From: Singulisphaera sp. GP187
GTDB taxonomy: Bacteria > Planctomycetota > Planctomycetia > Gemmatales > Gemmataceae
Assembly: GCA_945905925.1 (NCBI GenBank)
Contig: CAMDQN010000060.1
Span: forward strand, 1 to 39,419
Direction of reading: 5' to 3'
Length of the DNA stretch: 39,419 nucleotides
The notes under the pieces are model-generated. The model ran no database searches, was not told where the DNA came from, and saw only the letters and a program-made list of their open reading frames with translations. Within the stretch, counting starts at the first letter, position 1. Each line of letters opens with the position of its first letter. This document shows, piece by piece, positions 22,977 through 31,546 of this stretch. Made by a program: the position numbers and the translations under genes.

Positions 22977-25900
22977 AGCACTCTTCCCCACCGGGCGCCC
23001 GAACAGCGCGTACAGCGGCGGTAGCAAAAACAGGTTCAGCAGCGTCGATGTGATCAACCCGCCGAGGATGACCACCGCAAGCGGGTACTCGATCTCCTGC
23101 CCCGGCTTGTTCCCTGTGATCGCGAGCGGCAGCAGCGCCAAACCGGTCGCGAGCGCGGTCATGAGAATGGGCCCGAGGCGCTCTTCCGCGCCGCGCAAAA
23201 TCAAGCCGACACCGAACGGCACGCCCTCGTCCGTTTCGAGGTGCCGGAAGTGGCTCACGAGCATGATGCCGTTTCGCGCCGCGATGCCCAACACCGTGAC
23301 GAACCCGACCATCGACCCGAGCGACACCACACCGGTCGTAATGGTGACTGCGAACACACCGCCGACCAGCGCGAACGGGATCGTGAGCGCGACGAGCAGC
23401 GTTGGACGCCACGAGCCGAAATCGACTAAGAGCAGCAGCACGATCCCGATCAGCGCGAGGCCCGAGAGCGCGTAAAGACGTCGCGTCGATTCCTGGCGAG
23501 CTTGATATTCGCCAAGAAACTCGGGGTGGTACTCGCGTTCAAACGGAATCACTTTCACCTTCTCTTCGATCTCGCGCGCCACGGAGCCGAGGTCGCGACC
23601 TGACACGTTGCACGTCACATCAAGACGCCGGCTCGTGTTCTCGCGCTTCACCTCGTTCGGCGCGGACACAATCCGCACCTCGGCCACGTCCTTCAACCGT
23701 ACCTGCGTGCCGGCCTGAATGTCGATGGGCAGCATCTGAATCGCGTTCAGGTCGGTGCGCGTGTCGCGCGTGCCCCACACGACCACGTCGAATTTCTTCT
23801 GCCCGTCGTACACCTCGCCGACCTTCAACCCCTTCAGAAGTACCGTCGTGGCGCGGCGAACGTGACCAGGCGTGAGTCCGTAGCGGTCGAGCGCCTCCGG
23901 TCGCGGGCGAATCTCGACCTGCGCGACTAACACCTGTGGTTCGACCTTCAGGTTGGTCACGCCGGGGACCTCCTTCATCGCGGCTTCGACTTCCTTCGCC
24001 TTCGCGCGCAGCACCTCTTGATCCGGTCCATAGAGGCGCACGACGATGGCTCCGCTCGCACCGGTGAGAACTTCCTTGATGCGCTCGCGGAGGTATGTGA
24101 GCAGGTCGCGGTAGAGACCGGGGTACGCGTACACGACATCCGCGATGCGCTTCACGCTCGACTCGTACTCCACGTTCTCCGGGATGCTGATCCACAGTTC
24201 GGTGAAGTTCGGCCCGACCGGTTCGTCGGCCACTTCCGCCCGCCCGATGTGCGAGCCGAAGTTCCGAACGAGCTTCGTCCCCTTCTCGTCTTCGAGCGTG
24301 CGCAACTGCTTGCTCGCTTCTGCCGTGACTCGATGCATCGCCTCGACCGATGTGCCCGGCTTCTCGACGAAGTGCATCAGGAAATCGGTTTCCTGGAAGT
24401 TCGGCAGGAACTCTTGCCCGAGTCGCGTGGCAGCCCCCGCGGTAATCGCGAACGCAACGACAAGCGAGGCGAGGCACAGCCACGGTCGCGCAACGAACGA
24501 CGGCAGCACGACGCGATAGCCGCTCTTCAGCAATCGCGCGAGCGGCGGGTCGTGCTGAGCGATTTGCTTCCGCCCCGTGAGGAGCATGTACGACATCGCC
24601 GGCGTGACCGTGAGCGCGACGAGCAGCGACGCGCTGATCGCGACCACATACGCGAGCGCAAGCGGCCGGAAGAACGAGCCTGCCAACCCGTCGAGGAAGA
24701 ACACAGGCAGGAATACCAGCACGACGATCAGGCTCGCGTACACCACCGCCGACCGCACTTCGAGGGACGCTGCGAGGATGATCTGGAATGGCGAGCGGGT
24801 GGCGTTAGCCCCATGAGTTTCTGTACCCTCGAGGGGCTGACGCCCCCCGCTCGCCAGGCGCAAGCGGCGCGCGATGTTCTCCACGTCGATGATCGCATCA
24901 TCGACCACTTCACCGAGCGCGATCACCAGACCCGCGAGCACCATCGTGTTGATCGTCGCCCCGGAGTACGCGAACACGAGCAGCGCCGCGACCAGCGACA
25001 GCGGGATCGCGGTCAGGCTGATAACCGCCGTGCGCCAGTCGAACAGGAACACGATCAGGATGACCGCGACGAGGATGCAACCGATGACCAGCGCGTGCGT
25101 GAGGTTCTCTAGTGCGCGCTCGATGAACGTCGCCGGGCGAAAGATGGTCGGATCGATCTCGACATCCTTCAATCCGGGCTTCAGCGACTCGATCGCGGCT
25201 TCCACTTTGCGCGTGAGTTCGAGCGTGTTCGCTTCCGGCTGCTTCTCCACGATGAGCAGAATGCCGGGGCCGTCGTTGATAACCGCGTCACCGATCGCGG
25301 GCGGCGAACCGAACTGAACCGTCGCCACGTCCTTGAGGCGTTTCGACGTGCCGCCGCGATTATCCACCACGGTGCGGCCGAGGTCCGACGGGCCGTTCAC
25401 GAACGGCGTGTGCCGCACTGGGAGCCGCTGGTTCGGCGTGTCGAGGAACCCGCCCGCGTCCAGCGCGACCGCGTCGGTACTCGCGCGCGTCACCATCTCC
25501 ATCGTCACGTCGTTCGCGCGCAGCACGTCTGGGTCCACGATCACCTGATACTGTTTGTCGCGCTGGCCCCACACCGCGACGTTCGCCACGCCCGGCACCG
25601 CCATCAGCTTCGGACGGATCGTCCACATGACCACTTCGGTCAGATCGCGCTGCGAAAGCGTCTTCGACCAGATACCGATCTTCATCACGCGGCTTGTCGT
25701 GGATAGTGGTTGCAGAATGACCGGCGGCAGCGCGACCGTGGGGAGTTGTCGCGTGACCGCCGCGACGCGCTCCTGAACCATCTGCCGTACCTTCAGCGGA
25801 TCGGTTCCGTCTTCGAGAACGAGGACGACTTGCGACAGCCCGAACACGGACTTCGAGCGCACCACCTTCACGTTCGGCACGCCGTTGAGCGCGTTCTCGA

Positions 25901-26105
25901 TGGGCATCGTGACGAGCGATTCGACTTCCGTGGTCGAAAGCCCCGGCGCTTCGGTCTGAATCTCGACGAGCGGCGGCGCGAACTCCGGGAACACATCCAA
26001 CGGCGCGCGCCGGACCGACCGCGACCCGACAACGAGCAGCACCACGCACAGCGCCAGCACGACGACTCGCAGCTTGATCGAGTTGGAGATGAGCGCGGTG
26101 AGCAT
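22971..26105 (-). CDS. heavy-metal efflux RND permease (CusA/CzcA type)
   Basis: This 1044-residue inner-membrane proton antiporter starts at ATG 26105, after the palindrome at 26131. It has the usual RND order: TM1 ([21 protein letters not shown]), a first periplasmic domain, TM2-6, a large hydrophilic region, a second periplasmic domain and TM8-12 ([24 protein letters not shown] onward). The TM4 proton-relay acids are present in [14 protein letters not shown]. It should pump metal ions or other substrates through the adaptor and outer-membrane gene products encoded upstream. Residues 418-439, just after TM4, come from a palindromic repeat in frame; this loop is normally about 10 residues. 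The last codon and stop lie in the next palindrome. The metal specificity is not decided. Confidence 0.93.
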   Translation of the reverse strand: MLTALISNSIKLRVVVLALCVVLLVVGSRSVRRAPLDVFPEFAPPLVEIQTEAPGLSTTEVESLVTMPIENALNGVPNVKVVRSKSVFGLSQVVLVLEDGTDPLKVRQMVQERVAAVTRQLPTVALPPVILQPLSTTSRVMKIGIWSKTLSQRDLTEVVMWTIRPKLMAVPGVANVAVWGQRDKQYQVIVDPDVLRANDVTMEMVTRASTDAVALDAGGFLDTPNQRLPVRHTPFVNGPSDLGRTVVDNRGGTSKRLKDVATVQFGSPPAIGDAVINDGPGILLIVEKQPEANTLELTRKVEAAIESLKPGLKDVEIDPTIFRPATFIERALENLTHALVIGCILVAVILIVFLFDWRTAVISLTAIPLSLVAALLVFAYSGATINTMVLAGLVIALGEVVDDAIIDVENIARRLRLASGGRQPLEGTETHGANATRSPFQIILAASLEVRSAVVYASLIVVLVFLPVFFLDGLAGSFFRPLALAYVVAISASLLVALTVTPAMSYMLLTGRKQIAQHDPPLARLLKSGYRVVLPSFVARPWLCLASLVVAFAITAGAATRLGQEFLPNFQETDFLMHFVEKPGTSVEAMHRVTAEASKQLRTLEDEKGTKLVRNFGSHIGRAEVADEPVGPNFTELWISIPENVEYESSVKRIADVVYAYPGLYRDLLTYLRERIKEVLTGASGAIVVRLYGPDQEVLRAKAKEVEAAMKEVPGVTNLKVEPQVLVAQVEIRPRPEALDRYGLTPGHVRRATTVLLKGLKVGEVYDGQKKFDVVVWGTRDTRTDLNAIQMLPIDIQAGTQVRLKDVAEVRIVSAPNEVKRENTSRRLDVTCNVSGRDLGSVAREIEEKVKVIPFEREYHPEFLGEYQARQESTRRLYALSGLALIGIVLLLLVDFGSWRPTLLVALTIPFALVGGVFAVTITTGVVSLGSMVGFVTVLGIAARNGIMLVSHFRHLETDEGVPFGVGLILRGAEERLGPILMTALATGLALLPLAITGNKPGQEIEYPLAVVILGGLITSTLLNLFLLPPLYALFGRPVGKSAL
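24790..24855. repeat. palindrome inserted in frame within the RND gene
   Basis: Arms 24790-24812 and 24833-24855 match at 21 of 23 positions around a 20-base loop. The element is exactly 66 bases, 22 codons, and encodes residues 418-439 of the pump ([10 protein letters not shown]...TRSP). The right arm is nearly identical to that of the intergenic element at 20573-20658. It falls in the cytoplasmic loop after TM4, so folding of the pump should survive. Confidence 0.9.
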
Positions 26106-26130
26106 GGCAAAGGTGGTTTCGTGGCTTGGG

Positions 26131-26223
26131 TAGGGTGGGTCGAGCCGGCTTTGCGGCGAAGGCCTACCAGGACCGTCAGCGGGGGGGGTGGGCCTTCGCC
26201 GCAAGCCGGCTCGGTCCACCCTA
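26131..26223. repeat. intergenic palindrome (GTAGGG-TGGG family), 33/34-nt arms
   Basis: Arms 26131-26164 and 26191-26223 pair with two mismatches and one indel. It lies between the adaptor and pump genes. Its outer TAG (26223-26221, minus strand) serves as the stop codon of the adaptor gene. The edges share TAGGGTGGG with the elements at 2370 and 22861. Confidence 0.9.
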
Positions 26224-27474
26224 TTTGCTGAACCCGGTTTCGGTGCCGAACAGTTCGGCGGCGCCCGCGGTCACGACCTCTTTGCCCGGCGGCGGGCCTT
26301 CGGCGAGTACCGCGGTTTCGCCCGTGATGTACCGCACAAGGACGCGCGCGCGAGAGTAGGCGTGATCCTTGCCCTTCACATACACCCACGCACCGCCGTG
26401 GTAGTCGTAGATGATTGCGGACCACGGTACCGTGAGTGAGTCAGCCGGTTCCTTCAGCGCGAGCGACACCGCGACCCGCTGACCGGGACTGTACAGCGTC
26501 ACCTCGCCTGCGGCCGAGTTGGACATCGAGTAGAACAGATCGACCGTGCCGGTAACGGGGTTCGCGGTCGGAGGCGCGGACACGACCGCCGCGGGGCGTG
26601 TCGGATCGCCGGCACGCGACGCGAGCGACCCGACTGCTGCCGGTGCGTTCGCGTCGATCTCGTCGCGGTCGCCGACGTACACCGGCACACGCACCCACAC
26701 ACTATCCAGATCGACCACTTCGAAGAGTGGCGCGCCCGCGGGCACCGTCTGACCCGGAAGCGCGGTCACATTTCGGAGAACGCCGTTCGCGGGCGGTTCG
26801 ATCGCGATGGGCGCCGCGGACCCTGAGTCGAGTTCGCCGAGTACCTTCGCGAGCAAGTCCCGGCGCGCGGTCACGGTGGCGAGCGATTGCTTCGCTACCT
26901 CCATCGCGGCCTTTGCGTCGTCCACGTCGCGCTGCCGCCCGGCGCCGCCGGCCAGCACTTCCGTCGCGCGCTCGAACGTGATCCGCGTGAGCTTGAACTG
27001 TTCCTCCGCGCCCTTCACTTGTCCTTCGGCATCGACGCGCGACGCGGTGAGGTTCGCGCGCCCGACTGGGTCGAGGAGCGGGACGAGGTGAAGCACCGGC
27101 GTGCCGGTCCGCACGGCGCGGCCCGCGACCGGAACCGCGCCCGGCTTCAGCGTACCCGCGAGTGGCGCGGACACGATCAGAGACCGGCCCGGCGGAACGA
27201 TGATTTCACCACCGTAAACGCGCTTGCGCGGCATCGGTTTGCGGACCACCGGCGCGGTGCGGATCGCGAGTTTCGCTTCCGAATCGGCAGTGAGAATGAC
27301 CGTCGCGCCCTGATCTTCCTTGAACGTCTTGGGCACAGTCGCCTGCACGCCGGGGACGCTCGGCTTCGCGCCTTCCTTCGGCTTCGCAACGGCAAACCAC
27401 CACGTCGCACCGATGCCAACGGCCACGACCGCGGTGCCGAGGATGCCCGTTAGTAAGCCGCTGCGGTAGCTCAT
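26221..27474 (-). CDS. efflux RND periplasmic adaptor subunit (CusB/HlyD type)
   Basis: This 417-residue membrane fusion protein starts at ATG 27474, which begins the anchor ([25 protein letters not shown]). It contains the lipoyl-like half motifs ([21 protein letters not shown] and [32 protein letters not shown]), a helical hairpin with coiled-coil character (VKGAEEQF to LAKVLG) and a C-terminal beta barrel ([16 protein letters not shown]). It links the inner-membrane pump with the TolC-type channel. The longer frame upstream is palindrome sequence and is not counted. Its stop codon is the TAG at the edge of the palindrome at 26131-26223. It is the middle gene of the channel-adaptor-pump operon. 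Confidence 0.92.
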   Translation of the reverse strand: MSYRSGLLTGILGTAVVAVGIGATWWFAVAKPKEGAKPSVPGVQATVPKTFKEDQGATVILTADSEAKLAIRTAPVVRKPMPRKRVYGGEIIVPPGRSLIVSAPLAGTLKPGAVPVAGRAVRTGTPVLHLVPLLDPVGRANLTASRVDAEGQVKGAEEQFKLTRITFERATEVLAGGAGRQRDVDDAKAAMEVAKQSLATVTARRDLLAKVLGELDSGSAAPIAIEPPANGVLRNVTALPGQTVPAGAPLFEVVDLDSVWVRVPVYVGDRDEIDANAPAAVGSLASRAGDPTRPAAVVSAPPTANPVTGTVDLFYSMSNSAAGEVTLYSPGQRVAVSLALKEPADSLTVPWSAIIYDYHGGAWVYVKGKDHAYSRARVLVRYITGETAVLAEGPPPGKEVVTAGAAELFGTETGFSK

Positions 27475-27490
27475 GTGGTGGTTCCGGGTA

Positions 27491-27592
27491 GGTGCCGCTT
27501 GCCGAGCGGCACTGCGATGCCCCACGTTCGAGCGACACGGACTTTCTGGACGCGATCCGCGTTGTGAAGCGTGCCGATCGGCAAGCGGCACC
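27491..27592. repeat. intergenic palindrome (GGTGCCGCTTGCC family), 22-nt arms
   Basis: Arms 27491-27512 and 27571-27592 match at 21 of 22 positions around a 58-base centre. It lies between the channel and adaptor genes of the efflux operon. The same arm sequence (GGTGCCGCTTGCCGAGCGGC) recurs in the element at 34407-34537, 7 kb away, so the two are copies of one family. Confidence 0.92.
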
Positions 27593-27603
27593 GACTTCCG
27601 AAA

Positions 27604-28929
27604 TCATCGTAGCCGCCGCCCGACTGACCTCTCCAGTTCGGCCCACGCGCGGCGGAGGTCCGCGTACAGTTGCGCTTCGCGGGCGTAGGTGTCGATCAGT
27701 TGGCGGTTCGTTTCCAACACGAACAGGTACGTCGCGCCGCCTTTCTCGAAGGCGGCCTCCGTGCGCTTGATCGCGGCTTCCACTTCCGGTCGCGTCTTTT
27801 TACGGAGCAGATCCAGTTCCGCGCGGGCTTGCTGGAACCGCGCGAACGCGGTGCGCACGTCGAGCACGATCTGGTTGTGAACGGTCGTCTGACGCCGGGT
27901 GAGCTGTTCGAGTTCCGCTTCGGCGCGAGCGATCCCGCCCTGGTTGCGGTTGAAGATCGGGACTGTGAACCGCAGCGCGGGGCTGAACTCGTGCCCGGTC
28001 ACGCCTCCGCTCGTTGCGTCGAGGATGCCGAGGAACCGCACCCAGCCGAGGCGCGCAACGCGTGCGCGCTCCGCGGCAGCGTGGGTCGCGTGCGCCGCGG
28101 CCAGCGCGTCGGGTCGCGATTGCACCGCTTCGGCTACAAGTGATTCGAGTTCGGCGGTCGTGCGTGGGTCGAACGCGGTATTCTCGGGCACGAGCGGAAC
28201 CGCACTCGCGGAAAGGCCGGTGAGGTTTCGCAACCGCTCCTCCGCGACCGGCACCTCGTACCCGACGCGGGTGAGTTCTTGGCGCGATTGCATCGCGTCG
28301 ATGCGCGCCGTGGACACTTCGAGCGCGCTGGCGTCACCGGCTTTGAGACGCGTTTCGGCGAGTTCCAGAATCCGCTCACGCAAGATAACGGCGCGCTCGG
28401 CGACCTTCACGCGGTCGTGCGCGAGTTGCAGATCCGCGTAGCCTTGTCGGGTGTCGCGGATGAGGTCGAGCGCGAGCTGCGTGAGCCGCGCGGTCGCACG
28501 CTCGTTTTCCGCAACGGTCGCCTTCAGGCGCATTGGGCGGAGCCAGATCGCTTCAATGGGGAAGTCGATGAGGTATTTGAACGGCTTGTTCCCGGCGGGC
28601 CAGAAGTACACGAACTCCGGGTTCGGCAGCAACCCGGCTTGCACCAGATCGGCCTTCGTGAGGTCGAGTTCGACGAGCGTTTCGTGGAACTGCGCGTTGT
28701 TCCAGAGAGCGACGACAACCGCCTGATCTTCCGCGAGCGGGTCGCCGCGTTCCAACGCGTCGGGCACGACCGCGCGATTCGCTTTCGGGCCAAGCGCGTG
28801 ACCGAAGCGCGCGTCCACCGCTTGGGAAACGTGCGAGCGGTCCGCCGCGGACGGCGTTTTACAGCCCGCGAGCGTGCTGAGCACGAGCGCGCACAGCACA
28901 GTGAACGGGAGTTTGCGGGAACACGCCAT
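27604..28929 (-). CDS. TolC-family outer-membrane efflux lipoprotein (CusC type)
   Basis: This is a 441-residue outer-membrane channel protein starting at ATG 28929. The signal ends in the lipobox TLAGC (Cys23), so it is lipid-anchored like CusC. The rest shows the outer-membrane efflux protein pattern of two long helical segments (TVAENERATARLTQLALDLI, RDTRQGYADLQLAHDRVKVAERAVILRERILELAETR and the C-terminal counterpart) around beta-strand segments (for example FSPALRFTVPIFNRN). It is the first gene of the operon and is transcribed divergently from the ECF sigma factor gene, with 215 bases between the two starts. No clear ribosome binding site is seen. Confidence 0.9.
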   Translation of the reverse strand: MACSRKLPFTVLCALVLSTLAGCKTPSAADRSHVSQAVDARFGHALGPKANRAVVPDALERGDPLAEDQAVVVALWNNAQFHETLVELDLTKADLVQAGLLPNPEFVYFWPAGNKPFKYLIDFPIEAIWLRPMRLKATVAENERATARLTQLALDLIRDTRQGYADLQLAHDRVKVAERAVILRERILELAETRLKAGDASALEVSTARIDAMQSRQELTRVGYEVPVAEERLRNLTGLSASAVPLVPENTAFDPRTTAELESLVAEAVQSRPDALAAAHATHAAAERARVARLGWVRFLGILDATSGGVTGHEFSPALRFTVPIFNRNQGGIARAEAELEQLTRRQTTVHNQIVLDVRTAFARFQQARAELDLLRKKTRPEVEAAIKRTEAAFEKGGATYLFVLETNRQLIDTYAREAQLYADLRRAWAELERSVGRRLR

Positions 28930-29144
28930 CAATCTCGCCGCACTTACCGAAATCGCGACGCCACCTACTTTCGGCAACGCCGCGTACCGGTGTTATCGGC
29001 AATCCGGGTTAAGCAGGAGATAAATTCCCTGCGGCAATCGCGACCAAATCGGGGGAAAAGTGTATGAAACCGCGTACAGTCGGAAATACTAGGTAGAGCA
29101 AACGACGCACCAGCACACAAAGCCATTCGGGGAAGACCGGGCCG

Positions 29145-30578
29145 ATGGGCGAGGCCATCCAACAACTCGGCCGAGTCGCGCTCGCTCTAGAGGCAAGCCG
29201 GGCAACCGACGCGCAGTTGCTGGAGCGGTTCCTCGCCACTCACGACGAGACCACGTTTGAAGTCCTCGTTCGGCGGCACGGTCCGATGGTTCTGGGCGTG
29301 TGTCGCCGCGCCCTCCCGAATCCACAGGACGCGGAAGACGCGTTCCAGGCTACTTTCCTCGTGTTGGTGCGCAAAGCCGATTCCATCGTGCCGCGGGGAA
29401 TGGTCGGCAACTGGCTGTACGGGGTCGCGTACCAGACGGCACTCAAGGCGCGGGCGATGGCCGACAAACGGAGGGCGCGGGAGGGGCAAGTCATGAACAC
29501 ACCCGAACCCGCAGTGATGGAAAACGACGAGACGCTCTGGCGCGAATTGCGCCCGATCATCGACGAGGAACTGAGCCGCTTACCGGCGAAGTACCGGGTG
29601 CCGCTCGTGTTGTGCGACATCGAGGAGAAGTCGTACAAGGAAGCCGCCGAACAACTCGGTTGGCCCGAAGGGACAGTGGCGGGTCGGCGAGCGCGGGCAA
29701 TGCTGGCCGACCGACTCTCGCGCCGCGGCGTGGTACTCCCGGCCGTCGCGCTGACAGCGATTCTGACACATAACGCGGCGACGGCATCGGTGCCCGCCGC
29801 CCTGATGGTTCCAACAGTCAACGCCGCGACCCTCGTCGTGGCCGGTCAAGCGACAACCGGTGCGGTCTCCGCCAACGTCGTCGCTTTAACAGAAGGGGTC
29901 GTGAAAGCCATGATGCTGACCAAACTGAAGATCGCCACGGTTGTTCTGCTCGGAGCGTGCATTGTTGTTTCGGGCATGGGCTTTGGGTTCTCGCCCGCGA
30001 CTGCCGACGGGCAGGAAAAGAAAGCCCAACCGCCGGCGCAACCGCAGCCGAAGGACAAGAAGGTCGATCCGAAGGTTGTTCCCCCGGTCGCTCCGAACAA
30101 CGGCAACGACGAGAAAAACGGGCAGAACAACCAGAACGGCAACGACGAAAAGAACGGCAACAATAACCAAAACGGCAACGACGAGAAGAATGGGCAGAAC
30201 AACCAGAACGGTACCGACGAGAAGAATGGCAACAATAACCAGAATGGCAACGACGAGAAGAATGGGCAGAACAACCAGAACGGCAACGACGAACAGGGGG
30301 TTGTAAAGGCGATCAATCAGAACGCCAACACGATCACGGTCGTGGTGAACCACCAGGGCAAGCCAGTCGAGAAGGTGTTCGCACTCCCCAAGAATGTCCC
30401 GGTCCAAGTCGCCGGCAAGCCGGCCAAACTCGGTGACCTGAAGGCGGGGATGAAGGTGGGCGTGGCCCTCGACAAGGACAAGAAGAACGTCGTCGGCATC
30501 AAGCAGGTGAACGAGCCGAACGGCCCGAACAACAACGGGCAGAACGGCAACGGGCAGAAGAATCAGAAGAACGGCTAA
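29145..30578 (+). CDS. membrane-tethered ECF sigma factor with Asn-rich repeat and extracytoplasmic domain
   Basis: This 477-residue protein starts at ATG 29145 after GGGGAAG. Region 2 (about 23-90, with GMVGNWLYGVAYQTALKAR) and region 4 (about 125-185, with LSRLPAKYRVPLVLCDIEEKSYKEAAEQLGWPEGTVAGRRARA) are intact and typical of planctomycete ECF factors. A hydrophobic segment at about 261-283 (KIATVVLLGACIVVSGMGFGF) should span the membrane. Outside it a Pro/Lys linker leads to five 12-residue repeats (319-378, GNDEKNGQNNQN type) plus a half copy. A C-terminal domain (about 385-455, VVKAINQNANTITVVVNHQGKPVEKVF) resembles small periplasmic DUF5666-like beta domains. The sigma factor thus carries its own sensor or tether, so no separate anti-sigma gene lies beside it. 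Confidence 0.92.
   Translation: MGEAIQQLGRVALALEASRATDAQLLERFLATHDETTFEVLVRRHGPMVLGVCRRALPNPQDAEDAFQATFLVLVRKADSIVPRGMVGNWLYGVAYQTALKARAMADKRRAREGQVMNTPEPAVMENDETLWRELRPIIDEELSRLPAKYRVPLVLCDIEEKSYKEAAEQLGWPEGTVAGRRARAMLADRLSRRGVVLPAVALTAILTHNAATASVPAALMVPTVNAATLVVAGQATTGAVSANVVALTEGVVKAMMLTKLKIATVVLLGACIVVSGMGFGFSPATADGQEKKAQPPAQPQPKDKKVDPKVVPPVAPNNGNDEKNGQNNQNGNDEKNGNNNQNGNDEKNGQNNQNGTDEKNGNNNQNGNDEKNGQNNQNGNDEQGVVKAINQNANTITVVVNHQGKPVEKVFALPKNVPVQVAGKPAKLGDLKAGMKVGVALDKDKKNVVGIKQVNEPNGPNNNGQNGNGQKNQKNG
30099..30296 (+). repeat. 36-bp tandem repeat (12-aa units) within the sigma factor gene
   Basis: Five consecutive 36-base units (30099-30134, 30135-30170, 30171-30206, 30207-30242, 30243-30278) are followed by a half unit (30279-30296). 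The amino-acid unit is NGNDEKNG(Q/N)NNQ, and the Q/N position alternates from unit to unit, giving a 72-base higher-order period. Nucleotide differences are few, which implies recent expansion by slippage or unequal exchange. Confidence 0.93.
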
Positions 30579-30607
30579 CGGTGTTCCGCCTGCCATGCCC
30601 GGACCAG

Positions 30608-31432
30608 TTATTCCCCATACAACCACGCAAGCAGTTCGGGCGCGTGTTCGTAATCGGGGATGATAAGGTCCGCGCCGGCGGCGATGAGCGTTTCGCGCTT
30701 GCTCGCGTTCACCCCGCGAACGCCCGCCGTGCTGCTCGCCACGCCGACCGCGACCCCGCCGGCCCGCTTCACCTCTTGCGTTTCTACCACACCGTCGCCG
30801 AAGCCGATCAACTCCTCGCCACGAACCGCGAGTTCGCGAATCGCTCGCTCGATCACATCTCGCTTGCGGAAACTCGCGTCGTTGTCTTTCGGCGCATAAA
30901 CGCGCCCACCCACGTAGGGCGTCAGTTCCAGGAGTTCCACTTCGCGCGAGACGTGCGCGAGGTCGGTGCCGCTCGCGACGAACAGCGGAACGCCGCGTTC
31001 CTGAAGGTTTCGCAAGATGCCGTGCGCGTTCGGCACGACCCAATCACTTGGTTGCGCGCGTTTCGATTCGAGCGCCTCCCACCGCCCGCGAACCACACTC
31101 ATCAGTGCGTCGAGATACTGCTGAAGGTACACGACCGGTTCCGCCGATGTGCCGCCGCGCGCGGTCACTTCTTGCGCGAACCGCTCCATCTGGCGCATCG
31201 TCGGGTGTCCGTTCAATGCCATCACGAACGCTTCGACGTGCGCCGCGCATTCCGCCTCCGGTTCCGCGATCAGACGCTGTTCGCGGAGGCGATCGAGCAT
31301 TAGCGAGACCATGACTTGGGGCCACCCCTCGCGGATGAGCGAGAGCGTGCCGTCGAAGTCGAACACCGCGACGCGAAACGGCCCGCGACGCACACGGGGG
31401 TTGATTAGCTCAGCGGAAAGAGGAAGGTGCAT
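30608..31432 (-). CDS. HAD-superfamily hydrolase (phosphatase)
   Basis: This 274-residue cytoplasmic enzyme starts at ATG 31432; the longer frame overlaps the leader of the divergent gene. The motifs of the haloacid dehalogenase phosphatase group are present: I FDFDGT (Asp25 nucleophile, Asp27), II VASGTD, III Lys in YAPKDND, and IV GFGDGVVET. An alpha-helical cap lies between motifs I and II. Substrates are typically small phosphoesters such as phosphoglycolate or sugar phosphates, but the sequence does not choose one. The gene converges with the sigma factor gene (29 bases between stops) and is divergent from the GT39-like gene, with 114 bases between the two starts. Confidence 0.88.
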   Translation of the reverse strand: MHLPLSAELINPRVRRGPFRVAVFDFDGTLSLIREGWPQVMVSLMLDRLREQRLIAEPEAECAAHVEAFVMALNGHPTMRQMERFAQEVTARGGTSAEPVVYLQQYLDALMSVVRGRWEALESKRAQPSDWVVPNAHGILRNLQERGVPLFVASGTDLAHVSREVELLELTPYVGGRVYAPKDNDASFRKRDVIERAIRELAVRGEELIGFGDGVVETQEVKRAGGVAVGVASSTAGVRGVNASKRETLIAAGADLIIPDYEHAPELLAWLYGE

Positions 31433-31546
31433 TCGTGCCCAGTGTTGTGGGTTAGCCTCGACCCGAAGGGGAGCGGCACAGCCGTTGGGGTTGTTCAGAG
31501 TGTCCGCTTCAGGTATCTCCCGCATTCTACCCAAAGGAGTGCGCAC

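Noticed and set aside
29060-29090. Possible ECF-type promoter (GAAACC ... AATACT) before the sigma factor gene
   Set aside because: The spacing between the candidate boxes does not fit the usual ECF pattern, so I do not list it as a promoter.
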